Shown: positions 21,490 through 31,315 of the stretch, one piece after another | How positions within the stretch are numbered: position 1 is the first letter of the stretch | Layout of the letters: each line of letters begins with the position of its first letter | Origin: Ascarosepion bandense | Taxonomy: Eukaryota > Mollusca > Cephalopoda > Sepiida > Sepiidae | DNA: 64,000 nucleotides | Direction of reading: 5' to 3' | Assembly: GCA_037127315.1 (NCBI GenBank) | Contig: JBBBDQ010000750.1 | Span: 1,965,001-2,029,000, forward strand | Made by a program: the position numbers and the translations under genes | Notes under the pieces: generated by a model | What the model was told of the DNA's origin: nothing | What the model saw: the letters and a program-made list of their open reading frames with translations, nothing else | The model's database searches: none

Positions 21490-22560
21490 GGGAGGTGTGA
21501 CATCGTCGGTGGGTTGGAGGGGTTGTTGTTGTTGTCGGTGGTGGTGGTGGGGGGTGATGATGTCTCGTTTTTGTCAAGTTTTTTGAACAGGTGCTGTCCT
21601 CGGCTAAATTCTTATTTTTCAAACGAATTCAGTTTTTATTTCCCCTTTTCCGTTTATTTCTCTTCTTTCCTCTCCTCTCTCTCTCACTCTCTCTCTCTCT
21701 CTCACTCTCTCTCTCTCATATTCTTTCAGTATATTTCATTCCCCACCCCGCGCATCCATTATTAAACTTACATTCTCAAATTTCTTTTCCTCTCTCCCTT
21801 ACTCTGTCTCTTCTTCTTCTCTCTCATATACCCCCCCCCCCCACCGTGTGCCTTGTTTGAAAATAAAGTAAAAAAAAATACAGGGTTTGAAATTGCACGG
21901 AGAAGCCCACTGCAACAAAGATGAGGAATGTCGAGCCTCTTTCAAGCAGGAAGTGTGAGTCATAATTTCCAATCTGTGTAAAAGTGACTGTGTTATTTGA
22001 AGATTCCTGTATATTCAGACACATACCTTAATAGAAAAAGAAACAGAAAAAATATATCGACGGCGCTGCGTATTTATAGAGACACGCACAGCGCCATGAT
22101 GGAAAAAAATAGTAAAAAGGACACAGATACGAAAAAGCCGCGGGCAAAGAGAGGCGAACGGTAACTGCGCTGAAAATTCAAAAATTTTGAAAAAAAAATC
22201 CATATTCTATTCGATTTTCTTTACAACTCTTTTCTCTTTTACCTCCTTCCCCGCTTTTATTTGACTCTTTTTCTGTTTTATTTCTATATTCTTTCCGCTT
22301 CCTTATATTTTGGTTCTCTTTTCTTTGCATCCTCGCGTCATCATTCTCTTTATTTCTTGGGCTTTTTCTTTCGAATTCATTTGTTTAATTTTGCTTCTAC
22401 TTTGCGTCTTTCTTTCTTGCTTTCTTTCTTTCTTTCCTTTCTTTCTTCCTTTCTTTCTTTCTTCCTCCCTTTCAACTTTTTGACTTCTCAAGTCATTATC
22501 TTTCATTATCGTACGCTTCACTAAGTTTTGTTTTCCTTGCCCGCTCTCGTTCTCATTCTC
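21490..22560. repeat. G/T-rich then polypyrimidine-rich region
   Basis: GGTGGT-like tracts precede long CT-rich sequence with (TC)n at 21675-21718, a C-run near 21832-21842 and (TTTC)n around 22405-22470. The many short frames are compositional. Confidence 0.7.
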
Positions 22561-22569
22561 CCTCTCTCT

Positions 22570-22606
22570 TTCCACAAACACACACAAGCATTCACACACA
22601 CACACA

Positions 22607-22679
<73 letters not shown>

Positions 22680-22690
22680 GCAAATATATA
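22570..22690. repeat. (CA)n then (TA)n microsatellite
   Basis: CA run about 22590-22646 followed by TA. Confidence 0.95.
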
Positions 22691-24035
22691 TGCGAAATAT
22701 CATTCATATATATCTTCTTTTTTCTTTACTAATTTTTATTTTATTTTATTTTTTCAATTAATCCTTTAACCTTGTATATTTGTCTTTCTTCTTATTTCTT
22801 TCTTTTCTCTATTTCCTCTGACATTTATTTTTCTCTCTTCTTCAGTCTCTCTTTTCCGTCTTTCCACCGTTTTCTTTTTCTCAATTTGAATTTGTTTTTG
22901 TTTTTTTTACAAGTTTCCTTTAGATTCTTTTCGTCGCAAAATCGCTTTCTTTTTTTTTCTTTTAGAATTTCGATTATTTGTATTTTCACTTTTTTTCTTC
23001 CTTATTTAAACTAACTACCCACCATGTCTTTCTTTCTCTTCCTCTCTCTACTCACCTTTCTTCTCATATCAGTTTCTTTTTTTTTTCATTTCCTCCTCTT
23101 TACTTTTGTTTCTACTTCCTCTTCAGTCTCCCTCCCCTCGTCACTTACTTCCATCTCCTCTCGTCTCTCAAATTCAAAAGAATGAACTCGAAGGCAAATG
23201 TTTCTTCCGCCACTCTGAATTCTTAATCGGAAAATATCCACAGTGGAGATTGATTGTAAGAAGATGACACAAGACTACAGAGGAAGAATTTCGTTCCAGA
23301 AAATGAAAATGGAAAATATCGAAAAACCGAAACCGAGCCTTACTCTTAAAAAATAAAAAATAAAAAAAGAAGACTCTTTATCTGAAGAAAGAACGTTGGC
23401 GTTGCCCCGTCGTCGCTCTGAATTAATCTCAGTTATAACAAATGAAACAGAAAATAGAGAAACGCGGCGAAATGTTTAAGGGGTTAGCTCGTTGCTTCCT
23501 GTTAACAAAGAAATTCAGCAAAAGAGAAATATGTCGTCTCTTTACTTCACTTCGCACAAACTTCCATGAATACCGCCTGCAGATCTGCACTCCTTATAAT
23601 AAAACCCAAAAACATTATTGCATCTTCTTCAACTGCGAAGTCAACACCTAGTAACACAAAAATGGCGCGCACACAACCATTTTTACAAATCGAAAATAGC
23701 ATTGATTTGGTATAATATCCAAGAAATCAAAAGTGGAGATATAGTTTGAATTCCTGTTAAAATTTTGGGGTTCGATTTCAAACAAACTCTTTTTAGGACA
23801 TTGACGTTTACTCGCCAATTATGGAAAATACCATCATATAAATTCAGAATTACACCACTTGCATTATTCGGACAAGACGTTGGTTAATTTCAATGACTTG
23901 ATTCAAAGAGTTGTGAATTAAATACCAGTCTACAGCAATAGTGAACAAGTAACTTAGAGAGTTAGAGGGAGATAACTCATGACTACGAAAAGCGGCTTTA
24001 CACAAGGAATGAGAATGCTATACCCATGGATTGTA
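22691..24035. other. pyrimidine-rich then mixed sequence, no gene
   Basis: 22700-23170 is CT-rich. 23170-24035 has no recognised repeat or coding signature; the 69-residue frame at 23442-23651 has no domain. Confidence 0.3.
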
Positions 24036-24039
24036 ATAA

Positions 24040-24185
24040 AGGTTTCGGTTCGAAATTCCAAGCACAAGAAGAAGGCCGGGGCGTACAACGACCGAGACGC
24101 CGTACAAATGGCAACAAAGATGAGGACAATAGTTCGAATAATGTAAATAGTATAAAAACAACCTCATCTCAGAAACATAAACAAA
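24040..24185 (+). repeat. SINE-C tail module
   Basis: GGTTCGAAATTCC precedes AAGAAGGCCGGGGCGTACAA, CGACCGAGACGCCG and a tail with AATGTAAATAG and CCTCATCTCAGAAA. The core has drifted (ACAAGAAG instead of CTGAAGA, GAGA instead of GAAA). Confidence 0.5.
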
Positions 24186-24341
24186 TTTAAAATAAACTCC
24201 CTCTTTGATCCTCACTTGTTTAATGTCAGGATATGACTCTTCTTTACTTCCTTTTCTTTATTATTTTTAAACGAGTGTAAACATTTGAGAAGATTATTAG
24301 TTGTTTTCTCGCAGGTTATTCCCCCTGAGCGTAAGAGCAGG

Positions 24342-24342
24342 G

Positions 24343-24430
<88 letters not shown>
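24342..24430. repeat. (TC)n then (TA)n microsatellite
   Basis: TC run to 24377, then TA to 24430, abutting the 3' end of the SINE-B copy on its right. Confidence 0.95.
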
Positions 24431-24434
<4 letters not shown>

Positions 24435-24650
24435 CAGACAGATCTGTTTCGCTATATCACAGCTCATCAGTACGGTTAGACACCGATTGATTTTTAAGCC
24501 AGGATTGAAACCCGACCGAACTGGCGTCAGTCGGCGATTCTACCTCTGGGCTATGGGCGTTCGGTAGAAGAAGGCAGACCTTTTAGCGTGTATATTACCA
24601 TTATACACGCCCAATAGCCAGAGTGCTCTCATTCAGTTACTGAATGAGCG
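24431..24650 (-). mobile_element. SINE-B: tRNA-derived head with 3' hammerhead ribozyme
   Basis: Read on the minus strand, a leader (AGCACTCTGGCTATTGGGCG) precedes a tRNA-like segment with A-box TAGCCCAGAGG and a B-box-like GGGTTTCAATCC about 40 bases later, the spacing expected of an internal Pol III promoter. After GTCTAACCGTA comes a complete hammerhead fold, and the element ends in (TA)n. Copies: 29306-29520 (intact), 40471-40675, 36193-36322, 18182-18250 and 16252-16292 (damaged). Flanking AT repeats obscure target duplications. Confidence 0.75.
24432..24475 (-). ncRNA. type I hammerhead ribozyme, apparently intact
   Basis: On the minus strand: CCGTA (stem I 5' side), CTGATGA (core), GCTGT-GAT-ATAGC (stem II, one G-U), GAAA, stem III ACA-GATC-TGT, cleavage nucleotide C, then TGCGG (stem I 3' side). 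Stem I pairs over 5 bp with one G-U. The predicted cut is after GTC, 5 bases before the (TA)n side. Every conserved core base matches. A tertiary loop contact cannot be judged by eye. Confidence 0.75.
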
Positions 24651-24787
24651 ATATATATAGTAACGTAAATTAATAAATATACATATGAGTAGTTTGTATA
24701 TATGTATAGTATTATTACTCAGGTGTTAATAAAACATTGCTCAATGTATGAACAGAGCTGTATTATATATATTAATAAACATACATA

Positions 24788-24910
24788 TTATCCTACGTCT
24801 ATGACCTGACTCGGAGTTTCATGTCTTATGCAATCATCAGGTTTGAAATATGCACCTGATGATTATACAACACATGAAACTCTGAGTCGGACTGTAGATG
24901 TAGAATAATA
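24788..24910. repeat. palindromic element beside (TA)n
   Basis: Arms 24788-24843 and 24855-24910 are near-perfect reverse complements with an 11-bp spacer. Each arm contains CCTGATGATT...ACATGAAACTC with CTGATGA and GAAAC in hammerhead order and an ACTC..GAGT palindrome after it, but no convincing stem II. (TA)n starts at 24919. Confidence 0.75.
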
Positions 24911-24914
24911 TATA

Positions 24915-24918
<4 letters not shown>

Positions 24919-24990
<72 letters not shown>
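24919..24990. repeat. (TA)n then (GA)n microsatellite
   Basis: Compound run between the palindrome and repeat E. Confidence 0.95.
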
Positions 24991-24992
<2 letters not shown>

Positions 24993-25172
24993 GAGATTGT
25001 CTTGTTCGGACGGCTACTTCTGGGCATTTTTTGTTATTTTTGCCATTTTTCTAAGGGCTTGTGTCAAGTTAGACGGGCATCATATAAATATTTTTTCTAT
25101 TTTTTTATATACTTTAACGGTGGGAAAGCGTTACACAGACATGTACGCTAAATGGATACAAAACGAGAAATT
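24991..25172 (+). repeat. repeat family E, copy 1
   Basis: This roughly 180-bp stretch (CTGAGATTGTCTTGTTCGGA ... AAAACGAGAAATTTAT) is repeated in reverse at 27712-27894. The strand shown has a frame with GYFWAFFVIFAIFLRACVKL; the reversed copy retains a similar frame (FLRVCVKLDGRHIN). One end abuts GA/TA repeats here. Family unknown. Confidence 0.7.

Positions 25173-25177
<5 letters not shown>

Positions 25178-25222
<45 letters not shown>
25178..25222. repeat. (TA)n microsatellite
   Basis: TA run immediately right of repeat E. Confidence 0.95.
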
Positions 25223-25223
<1 letters not shown>

Positions 25224-25545
25224 CGGTCTTTATTATAATAGAGACGATGTATATACTATACACTTCTCGACGACTTAATGATTGCAAAGAAAAGAAAATA
25301 TTATGATGTTAATGTTAATAAACAAACACGCGGCAAGAGTTTTCATAACCAATAGTGAAGTTGAATGACTGTTAGTAAAAAGAATGAACTGAGCCGACGC
25401 TGCCTCGTTATTGTCTGTCTTTCCATGAGTGTGACTAGAAGAATATATATATATATATATATATAATAGTTTAATTACTTCGTTTTGGGTCATAATAAAA
25501 CTAGACCAGTAAATAGCTGTATTAAAAATGTTGTAGAAATTTTGA

Positions 25546-25752
25546 ATATTCTTCATTTGTAAACGAGTTATTACGTGATCCAGGTTTCTAGGATGTGGTG
25601 TCTTCAGGCGATTTGCAATAATTGATTTTACTTCTGTTTTTTTTTTTTTAAGAACGCTCACGTAACGGTGATTTTTTTTAACGCTGACGTAATGCCTGAA
25701 GACACCACATGGTAGAAACCTAGGTCGTCTAATACCTCGTTTACAAATGAAG

Positions 25753-25757
<5 letters not shown>
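25546..25757. repeat. palindromic element beside (TA)n
   Basis: The left arm (25546-25612) runs ATATTCTTCATTTGTAAACG ... GGTGTCTTCAGGC. The right arm (25693-25757) is its reverse complement, and the spacer is about 80 bp including a T-run. The right arm reads CTGAAGA, CACCACATGGTA, GAAA, then ACC-TA-GGT and C: hammerhead core, a 3-bp stem II and a stem III. (TA)n follows directly at 25755-25782. Confidence 0.7.
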
Positions 25758-25783
<26 letters not shown>

Positions 25784-26044
25784 GGATTTTTTATAATGGA
25801 GAGGATAGCCATCATTTCTTGGAAAGTATTTTACTGTTTCCATATCTATGGTTTTAAACTCAGCATTTTTCTTCTCTTAGACTGGCTGCTACCCAAGGCT
25901 AAAGAATGCAGTCTACATAAAACACTTTACATTACGCGCACGCGCATGCGCACACAACGAAACAAATGCACATATTTTTAAATGTTATGTTTTCTGGAAA
26001 TAGGTGAGTATGGCTCTCAATAGTATATTTTTCTTGACTATCTG

Positions 26045-26110
26045 TGAAACGTCGTATAAATGGCAACAAAGATGAGCACAATAATCCAAATAATGTAAAT
26101 AGTATAACAA
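26045..26110 (+). repeat. SINE-C tail fragment
   Basis: GTGAAACGTCGTATAAATGG and CAACAAAGATGAGCACAAT, then AATGTAAATAGTATAA, match the tail downstream of the hammerhead-like core. The core itself is missing. Confidence 0.45.
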
Positions 26111-26119
26111 ACTTATTTG

Positions 26120-26720
26120 GAATCGAAACTCGGCTCTTGGTATATTATTCAGACCTGATATAAATTACACTACCCTCATTTTTAAGATGACAGTACTTTG
26201 TATTCCAAACCAGTAACTCGTCTAGTTACAAACCAGGCTTGATATTGCTTAACTTTGATGATCGTACGAGATCGTACGATTTTTTAACGTGATTTTGCCG
26301 AAATCCGTTAGGGATTGAATAAATGTATTGTTAAATATAGTTTAAGTGTGTTTTTTTATTGTCACAACAATAGTACTACAAAAAGAGTGAAAATAGTTTT
26401 CTTCTGTTTTTCGCTTCTCGCAAGTTAATTAGTTGGCACAAGGTATCCAATCGTAACACGGAGGCTGTTGCACCGCGTGCAATTAATTTTCACTGTTGCT
26501 TTTTGTTTGTTTGCTGTTTGTTTTTTCGCCTAATTTTCTGTTTGTATTTATTTGGTTTCGTTCTCGTTTATTTTCTGTTTGTTATGTCGTACATACATTC
26601 CATTCAAATAAATGATAAACATTGGTTTAGTAACATACCATTAATACCAGTCCAACTGCATAGTTTCCATCTCTAAGTCTGTTATCTAATAATAGAAAAA
26701 ATCACTTCTTTTACACAATT
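26120..26720. other. no gene or repeat recognised
   Basis: AT-rich; no long open frame. Confidence 0.3.
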
Positions 26721-26723
26721 ATT

Positions 26724-27075
26724 TCTTCTTCTTCTTCTTCTTCTTCTTCTTCTTCTTCTTCTTCTTCTTCTTCTTCAGTCTTTTCTTCTCCTACACTTTT
26801 TCTTTTATACTTTTTCTCCTGCTCCTCCTCATTCTCTTTCTTCTTTTCCTCCCCTTCTTTTTATCTTCCTCCTCCTCCTTTTTCTTTCTTTTTTTCCTCT
26901 TCTTTCTTTGCAGTATCTTCTCATCCTCCTCATCCTCCTCTTCTTCTTTTTCTTCCACCTCTTTTTCTTTTTTCCTTCTTTTTTTCTTTTTCTTCTTTTT
27001 CTCTTTTCCTCCTCTTTCTTCTCATCTTCTTCTTCTTTTTCTCCTATTCTTCTCCTCCTCCTCTTCTTCTTCTTT
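26724..27075. repeat. (CTT)n and polypyrimidine tract
   Basis: CTT repeats at 26726-26776, followed by irregular TC-rich sequence to about 27075. A Lys/Arg/Glu-rich frame on the minus strand is a composition artefact. Confidence 0.9.
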
Positions 27076-27254
27076 ACAGCATTTACTAATTGATAATTAC
27101 GTAACAGTTCAGTGCACTTTTTCTTTGTCCTATTTTCCCTCGACCTTTTGCACCTGTTTTTTGTTGCTTGATATTGACATCTCCAATTCATAGTAGGCAA
27201 AATGTACTTTGGTCCTCTTGCCGACTACCATACATGGATTTCTTCAGGATTTAT

Positions 27255-27715
27255 CAATATTTCTGAGATGATGTGTTGTAATTATTTACGCTCTTCACAC
27301 TGTTCGGAGTGTTGTTCTCATCTTTATTGCCATATTCACAACGTTTCGGCCGTTGTACTTTACGACCTTCTTCAGGAATTGTCTATAATTCAGACATGAT
27401 GTATTACAACTATTTAGACTATTTACATTGTTCGGGCTGTTGTCTTCAGCTTTGTTGCCATTTTCATGACGTTTCTGCTGTTGTACGCTCCGACCTTCAG
27501 GCAATTGGAATTTCGAACTGAACCCATTATTTCGTTAAGCGGGGTAGATTCTTCCAGTTACACGAGCCAGGTTTCTTCAAGATGTCTCAATATCAGACAT
27601 CTTCCTCGAAGTTTTTGTTCACCTCTGCTATAGCCAGGTATTGAACTCACAATTCTTTGGGTCAAGTCACTTGTTTTGACCAACGCTATTATCCACTGGT
27701 CCATGTGTAATTTTC
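27255..27715 (-). mobile_element. SINE-C with tRNA-like head and tandem hammerhead-like tails
   Basis: On the minus strand a tRNA-like segment (A-box TGGACCAGTGG, B-box GAGTTCAATACC, about 27620-27715) is followed by a body and GTTCGAAATTCC. Then come at least two tail modules, about 27405-27500 and about 27270-27375. The second has CTGAAGA, GGTCGT...ACGGCC (6-bp stem II) and GAAAC. Stem I pairing is not evident, so cleavage is unproven. The head-to-tail order matches 6600-6890. Confidence 0.6.
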
Positions 27716-27894
27716 TCGTTTCGTACCCATTTGGCGTACATGTCTGTGGAACGCTTTCCCACCGTTAAAGTATATAAAAAAATAGGAAAAAGTATTTATA
27801 TGACGCCCGTCTAACTTGACACAAACCCTTAGAAAAATGGCAAAAATAACAAAAAATGCCCAGAAGTAGCCGACCGGACAAGACAATCTCAGCT
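27712..27894 (-). repeat. repeat family E, copy 2
   Basis: Reverse-oriented counterpart of 24991-25172, ending at GAGATTGTCTTGTCCGGTCG on the minus strand. The inverted pair lies about 2.5 kb apart. Confidence 0.7.
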
Positions 27895-27986
27895 GTCAAG
27901 AAGAACCCACCACTTAGTGCAATGGAGAAGTACGGACGGAACGATGCGTTGTACCTTGTGTTAAGGCTATTATGAATATCCCGGTA

Positions 27987-28045
27987 AGCTTTTGCCGAGA
28001 GCGAAGGTCGGTCTGCCGAGAGCGAAGGTCGGTCTGCCGAGAAAG
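27987..28045. repeat. 21-bp tandem repeat, about 2.5 units
   Basis: TGCCGAGAGCGAAGGTCGGTC is repeated, a small G-rich minisatellite. Confidence 0.85.
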
Positions 28046-28221
28046 AGGATTATGGGATGCACCACGAAGATAAAACAAACAAACTGCCCCACTATCTGTC
28101 TTTCTCCCTCGCTTAGGACATTCTTCTTTTTTATCTTTACCGATTGTGTTAAAAGTAGTTTGAACGAAAAAAGATTACTAAGCGAACCAATATATAATAA
28201 TGCTGAAATATATCTTAACAT

Positions 28222-28296
<75 letters not shown>
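28222..28296. repeat. (CA)n then (TA)n microsatellite
   Basis: The CA run ends in TA, directly bordering the mariner-like element. Confidence 0.95.
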
Positions 28297-28297
<1 letters not shown>

Positions 28298-28676
28298 GGG
28301 TGATTGAAAAGTAACTCTCTATTTTAAAATACTTATAATTTATTTATTAAGTTTAATTTTTACAAGAAATGGATATGAGAGAAAAGCGTTGAGCATGAGG
28401 TTTTATTTAAAATTCAATATGAGCACCAGATTTTGATACCAGTTTTTCGAGCCGCCCAGAAATAGCGTCAACTGATTTAATCAGGAAAAATGGTGGTATA
28501 GAAGACATAACTTCTTGTAATCGACCTTGAAGTTCTTCCAAAGTCTTGGTTTGGTATAGCAGACTGGCTCCTTTAATAAACACCAAAGAAAAAAAAGTCA
28601 CAGAGTGTAAACTCAGGAAGCTTGGCTGGATACTCTTACATAAAATAGGGAGTTTCTTTTCCATCACCCTGTATAT
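28295..28676 (-). mobile_element. mariner-like element, internally deleted
   Basis: The terminal inverted repeats pair: the left AGGGTGATTGAAAAGTAACT is the diverged reverse complement of the right AGTTTCTTTTCCATCACCCT, with TA outside both. The minus strand retains the transposase C-terminus (LYQTKTLEELQGRLQEVMS, IPPFFLIKSVDAISGRLEKL). The N-terminus and catalytic DDE residues are missing, so it could move only with help from a full-length element. Insertion at TA within a TA repeat fits mariner targeting. Confidence 0.8.
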
Positions 28677-28767
28677 TCATATATAAGAAAAGGAATATAC
28701 GAATAATATATATATATAATTATATGTATATATAATACATATATTTATTTTCTGATTTATATTAATC

Positions 28768-28773
<6 letters not shown>

Positions 28774-28823
<50 letters not shown>
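28774..28823. repeat. (TA)n microsatellite
   Basis: TA run just left of a SINE-A copy. Confidence 0.95.
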
Positions 28824-28826
<3 letters not shown>

Positions 28827-28840
28827 CACTGTTTTCCTTC

Positions 28841-29086
28841 GAATTTCAAATGAATTCGCTGCATTCACTTTGCGCAAATACCCTAAGGAAAGGTATTAAT
28901 CTGTTTCTTCCCTCCAGCTGTGGATCAAATAACAGGACAGATTCGGTTCTATAGCCTCGTTTGGCAACCAGTCTACTGCAGAAAGTAATGGCCATCTACT
29001 GCGAGAAAAACTTTGGCCCAGTTAGTTTTGTTTATTTTGAAACCTGATCGCCCAAGAGTGTATCACGTATGGAACTAACAGGCTGA
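28841..29086 (+). mobile_element. SINE-A, 5'-truncated
   Basis: It begins at the B-box end (GAATTTCAAATGAATTCGCT) and runs through the family body to TATCACGTATGGAACTAAC. The terminal hairpin is decayed. Confidence 0.7.
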
Positions 29087-29095
29087 TGTGAGAAA

Positions 29096-29275
29096 TAACG
29101 TAATTTTAGAGAAAATGAAAAAAGGGGAACTTATATTTAACATTAGGAATAGGTAGTTGAAATTCCTTGGGCACGTATTGAGGAAAGAAGGATTGAAAAA
29201 TTTGATACTCACAGGACAGATTGATAGAAAGACAAACAGAGAAAAGCAGCAAGGGACATACAATTAGGGCCTACA
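29096..29275 (+). pseudogene. LINE polymerase C-terminal fragment
   Basis: The plus strand reads LKFLGHVLRKEGLKNLILTG and QIDRKTNREKQQGTY, preceded by a stop. It is the same family as 5515-5800, 40965-41280 and 63635-63840. It joins directly to the end of the SINE-A copy. Confidence 0.65.
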
Positions 29276-29305
29276 TATAACGAATATATATATATATATA
29301 TATAT

Positions 29306-29518
29306 CATCCACAGACAGATCTGTTTCGCTGTATCACAGCTCATCAGTACGGTTAGACTCCGATTGCTTTTAACCCAGGATTGAAGCCCGACCAAAGTGG
29401 CGTCAGTAGGCGGTTCTACCTCTGGGCCATGGGCGCACGGTAGAAGAAGGCAGACTTTTTAGCATGTATATTGTCATTATACACGCCCAATAGCCAGAGT
29501 GCTCTAATTCATTAGTGA

Positions 29519-29520
<2 letters not shown>
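29306..29520 (-). mobile_element. SINE-B: tRNA head with 3' hammerhead, second intact copy
   Basis: Same order as 24431-24650: leader with AGAGCACTCTGGCTATTGGG, A-box-like TGGCCCAGAGG, B-box-like GGGCTTCAATCC, and hammerhead at the 3' end against (TA)n. The TA run on the left (29285-29305) follows the 3' end and a second TA/GA block follows the 5' end. Confidence 0.75.
29309..29352 (-). ncRNA. type I hammerhead ribozyme, apparently intact
   Basis: On the minus strand: CCGTA, CTGATGA, GCTGT-GAT-ACAGC (perfect 5-bp stem II), GAAA with ACA-GATC-TGT, C, TGTGG. Stem I pairs over 5 bp with two adjacent G-U pairs. Core bases are all present. It differs from 24432-24475 at two positions, and both changes keep pairing. 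Confidence 0.75.
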
Positions 29521-29556
<36 letters not shown>

Positions 29557-29680
29557 ATATATATATATATATATTTGAGAATATATATATAAGAGAGTAT
29601 ATATATATATATATATGAGAATATATATATATATATATGAGAATATATATATATATGAGAATATATATATATATAAATTA
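29521..29680. repeat. (TA)n interrupted by GAGA
   Basis: TA runs are separated by short GAGA phrases. Confidence 0.9.
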
Positions 29681-29689
29681 GAGAAAATT

Positions 29690-30037
29690 TTCAAAATTCC
29701 AAGGTGTCGGATGTACATTTCGACATGGGATACGTCACATCAGCGACATTGTTTTATTCCAAATGCCGAAGGCCCTGGGGTAAAGGGAGAAGGGGCAAGG
29801 TTAACAACGGTCACGAATTGACAGTTCCCTTAAGGTTAGGGAAGTGGTATTTTTTTAAGCAAAACAGAAGAGATAGACGGAGTATCAAATATCAAATGGT
29901 AGAGGCTAGTGAACGATTACAGGTGTTTGAAACGGTATATTTAGGAGGGGAAGGAATAGATTTAAATGTAAGATCTTAAAAATTTTTTATTAAGTTTATC
30001 CATTACAGAAAGTCATGAATTTAAATTTATTAAAGAA

Positions 30038-30123
<86 letters not shown>

Positions 30124-30430
30124 ACAAAGGAAAAGTTTATTTAATTAAACCTTTTAGGCAGATGCGAGCTAAATGCCAATTACAGGAAGTTATCAGTTTA
30201 AAAATTATTAGAGAAAAAAAAAATATATATATATACATATGTCTTAACCAAGGAAAAAAGGAGTTTAGTAAAAGAATCCATATTTTATAAAGATAGGCAA
30301 TTAAAGAAGATTGGGATAGGAAGGTAAGGGGATTAAAATACTTTTTAAGGTTAACGTTAAGGTAAAATTAAAATTGGAATTTAAATTGAATCCATTTAAT
30401 TTATATTCTAACATCTAGCAAACGGGGATT
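29690..30430. other. unassigned stretch with (TA)/(TG) repeats
   Basis: 29700-29979 holds a 91-residue plus-strand frame (start MSDVHFDMGYVTSATLFYSK) with no recognisable domain. (TA)n and (TG)n lie at 30038-30120. 30120-30430 is AT-rich. It directly follows the 3' end of the Penelope-like element and could be part of it, but nothing shows this. Confidence 0.3.
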
Positions 30431-30501
30431 TAAATTCTAAATTTAATTATTCAAAAAGTTTGCCTTGTGGCGGCACTTACTGATGAATTCCCTTCTAAGA
30501 T

Positions 30502-30810
30502 TCAGTAGCCGGTGTTGGTGGGGTATTTTAATATTGAAATTTTTTCCAGTAAACATAGACAGCACCTATCACGAAAATTCCTCGGAATACGGGCTGAACC
30601 TACTAGTTTCCAGCTAATTTCAGGATCCAGCCCTTCCTCTTTCATTTTCCAGAATGCTCGCGAAAGGGCTATCTGGTACCTCTGACCGGGGTTCGAAAAA
30701 GAGTACCTGTGGTTATACAGTCTTTCTTTGAAAGGATCGACGGACATACCGATATAGGTCCGGAAGTCGTTTTTTTTTTTGTTTTGTTTTGTTTTTTTTT
30801 TTTGTTTCAT
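30502..30810 (-). pseudogene. GIY-YIG endonuclease domain of the Penelope-like element
   Basis: The frame reads DFRTYIGMSVDPFKERLYNH and FSNPGQRYQIALSRAFWKMK, followed by EISWKLVGSA and LCLLEKISIL. TYIG, the arginine of KERLYNH and the C-terminal glutamate region fit GIY-YIG nucleases of this clade. It is out of frame with the RT. An A-rich expansion (30772-30806 on the plus strand as T/G) lies just before TYIG and contributes a spurious Lys/Asn-rich start. Confidence 0.85.
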
Positions 30811-31315
30811 AGAGAAATGCGGGCTTCATAAATCACCTGGGTGGATTTGCATTTTCCCTCCACCGGGCAGGCGTCCACAGAATTACAGCTGCATTCGTTT
30901 AGAATTCCGGACCTAGATTCAGCATTGCGCAAGTTCACCAGAATACTCCTATTATGAGAACCAATAAGGCTGTCCATATTCGGGGTGCAAGAATAACTAA
31001 TTTTAAGGGTGTACCAATTAAAAATCTTCCATAGAGGGTTACTGCTATTAAAATTTTTGTCTATTAACTTGAGGAAATATTTACCAATATTGATGTTAGT
31101 TAGCTTACAATAAGGGGGGTTAAACCAAATTATCTTTCTTTTTCTACAGTTTCCTTTATTTTTATTTTTGGATGATTCGAAGTCTATTGTAGGTTTATTA
31201 TATGTTAACTTGTTCTTATATCCGCTTTTTTGAAAGGCCTATTTACTTGCGTTGAAAGTTTTAATGTTGGATGATAATTGGTTGATTCTATTATTCACTA
31301 TATTGGGTATCTGTT

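Noticed and set aside
26829..27200. Lys/Arg/Glu-rich 123-residue minus-strand frame
   Set aside because: It reads through an irregular CTT/polypyrimidine tract and has no non-repetitive part with a recognisable domain.
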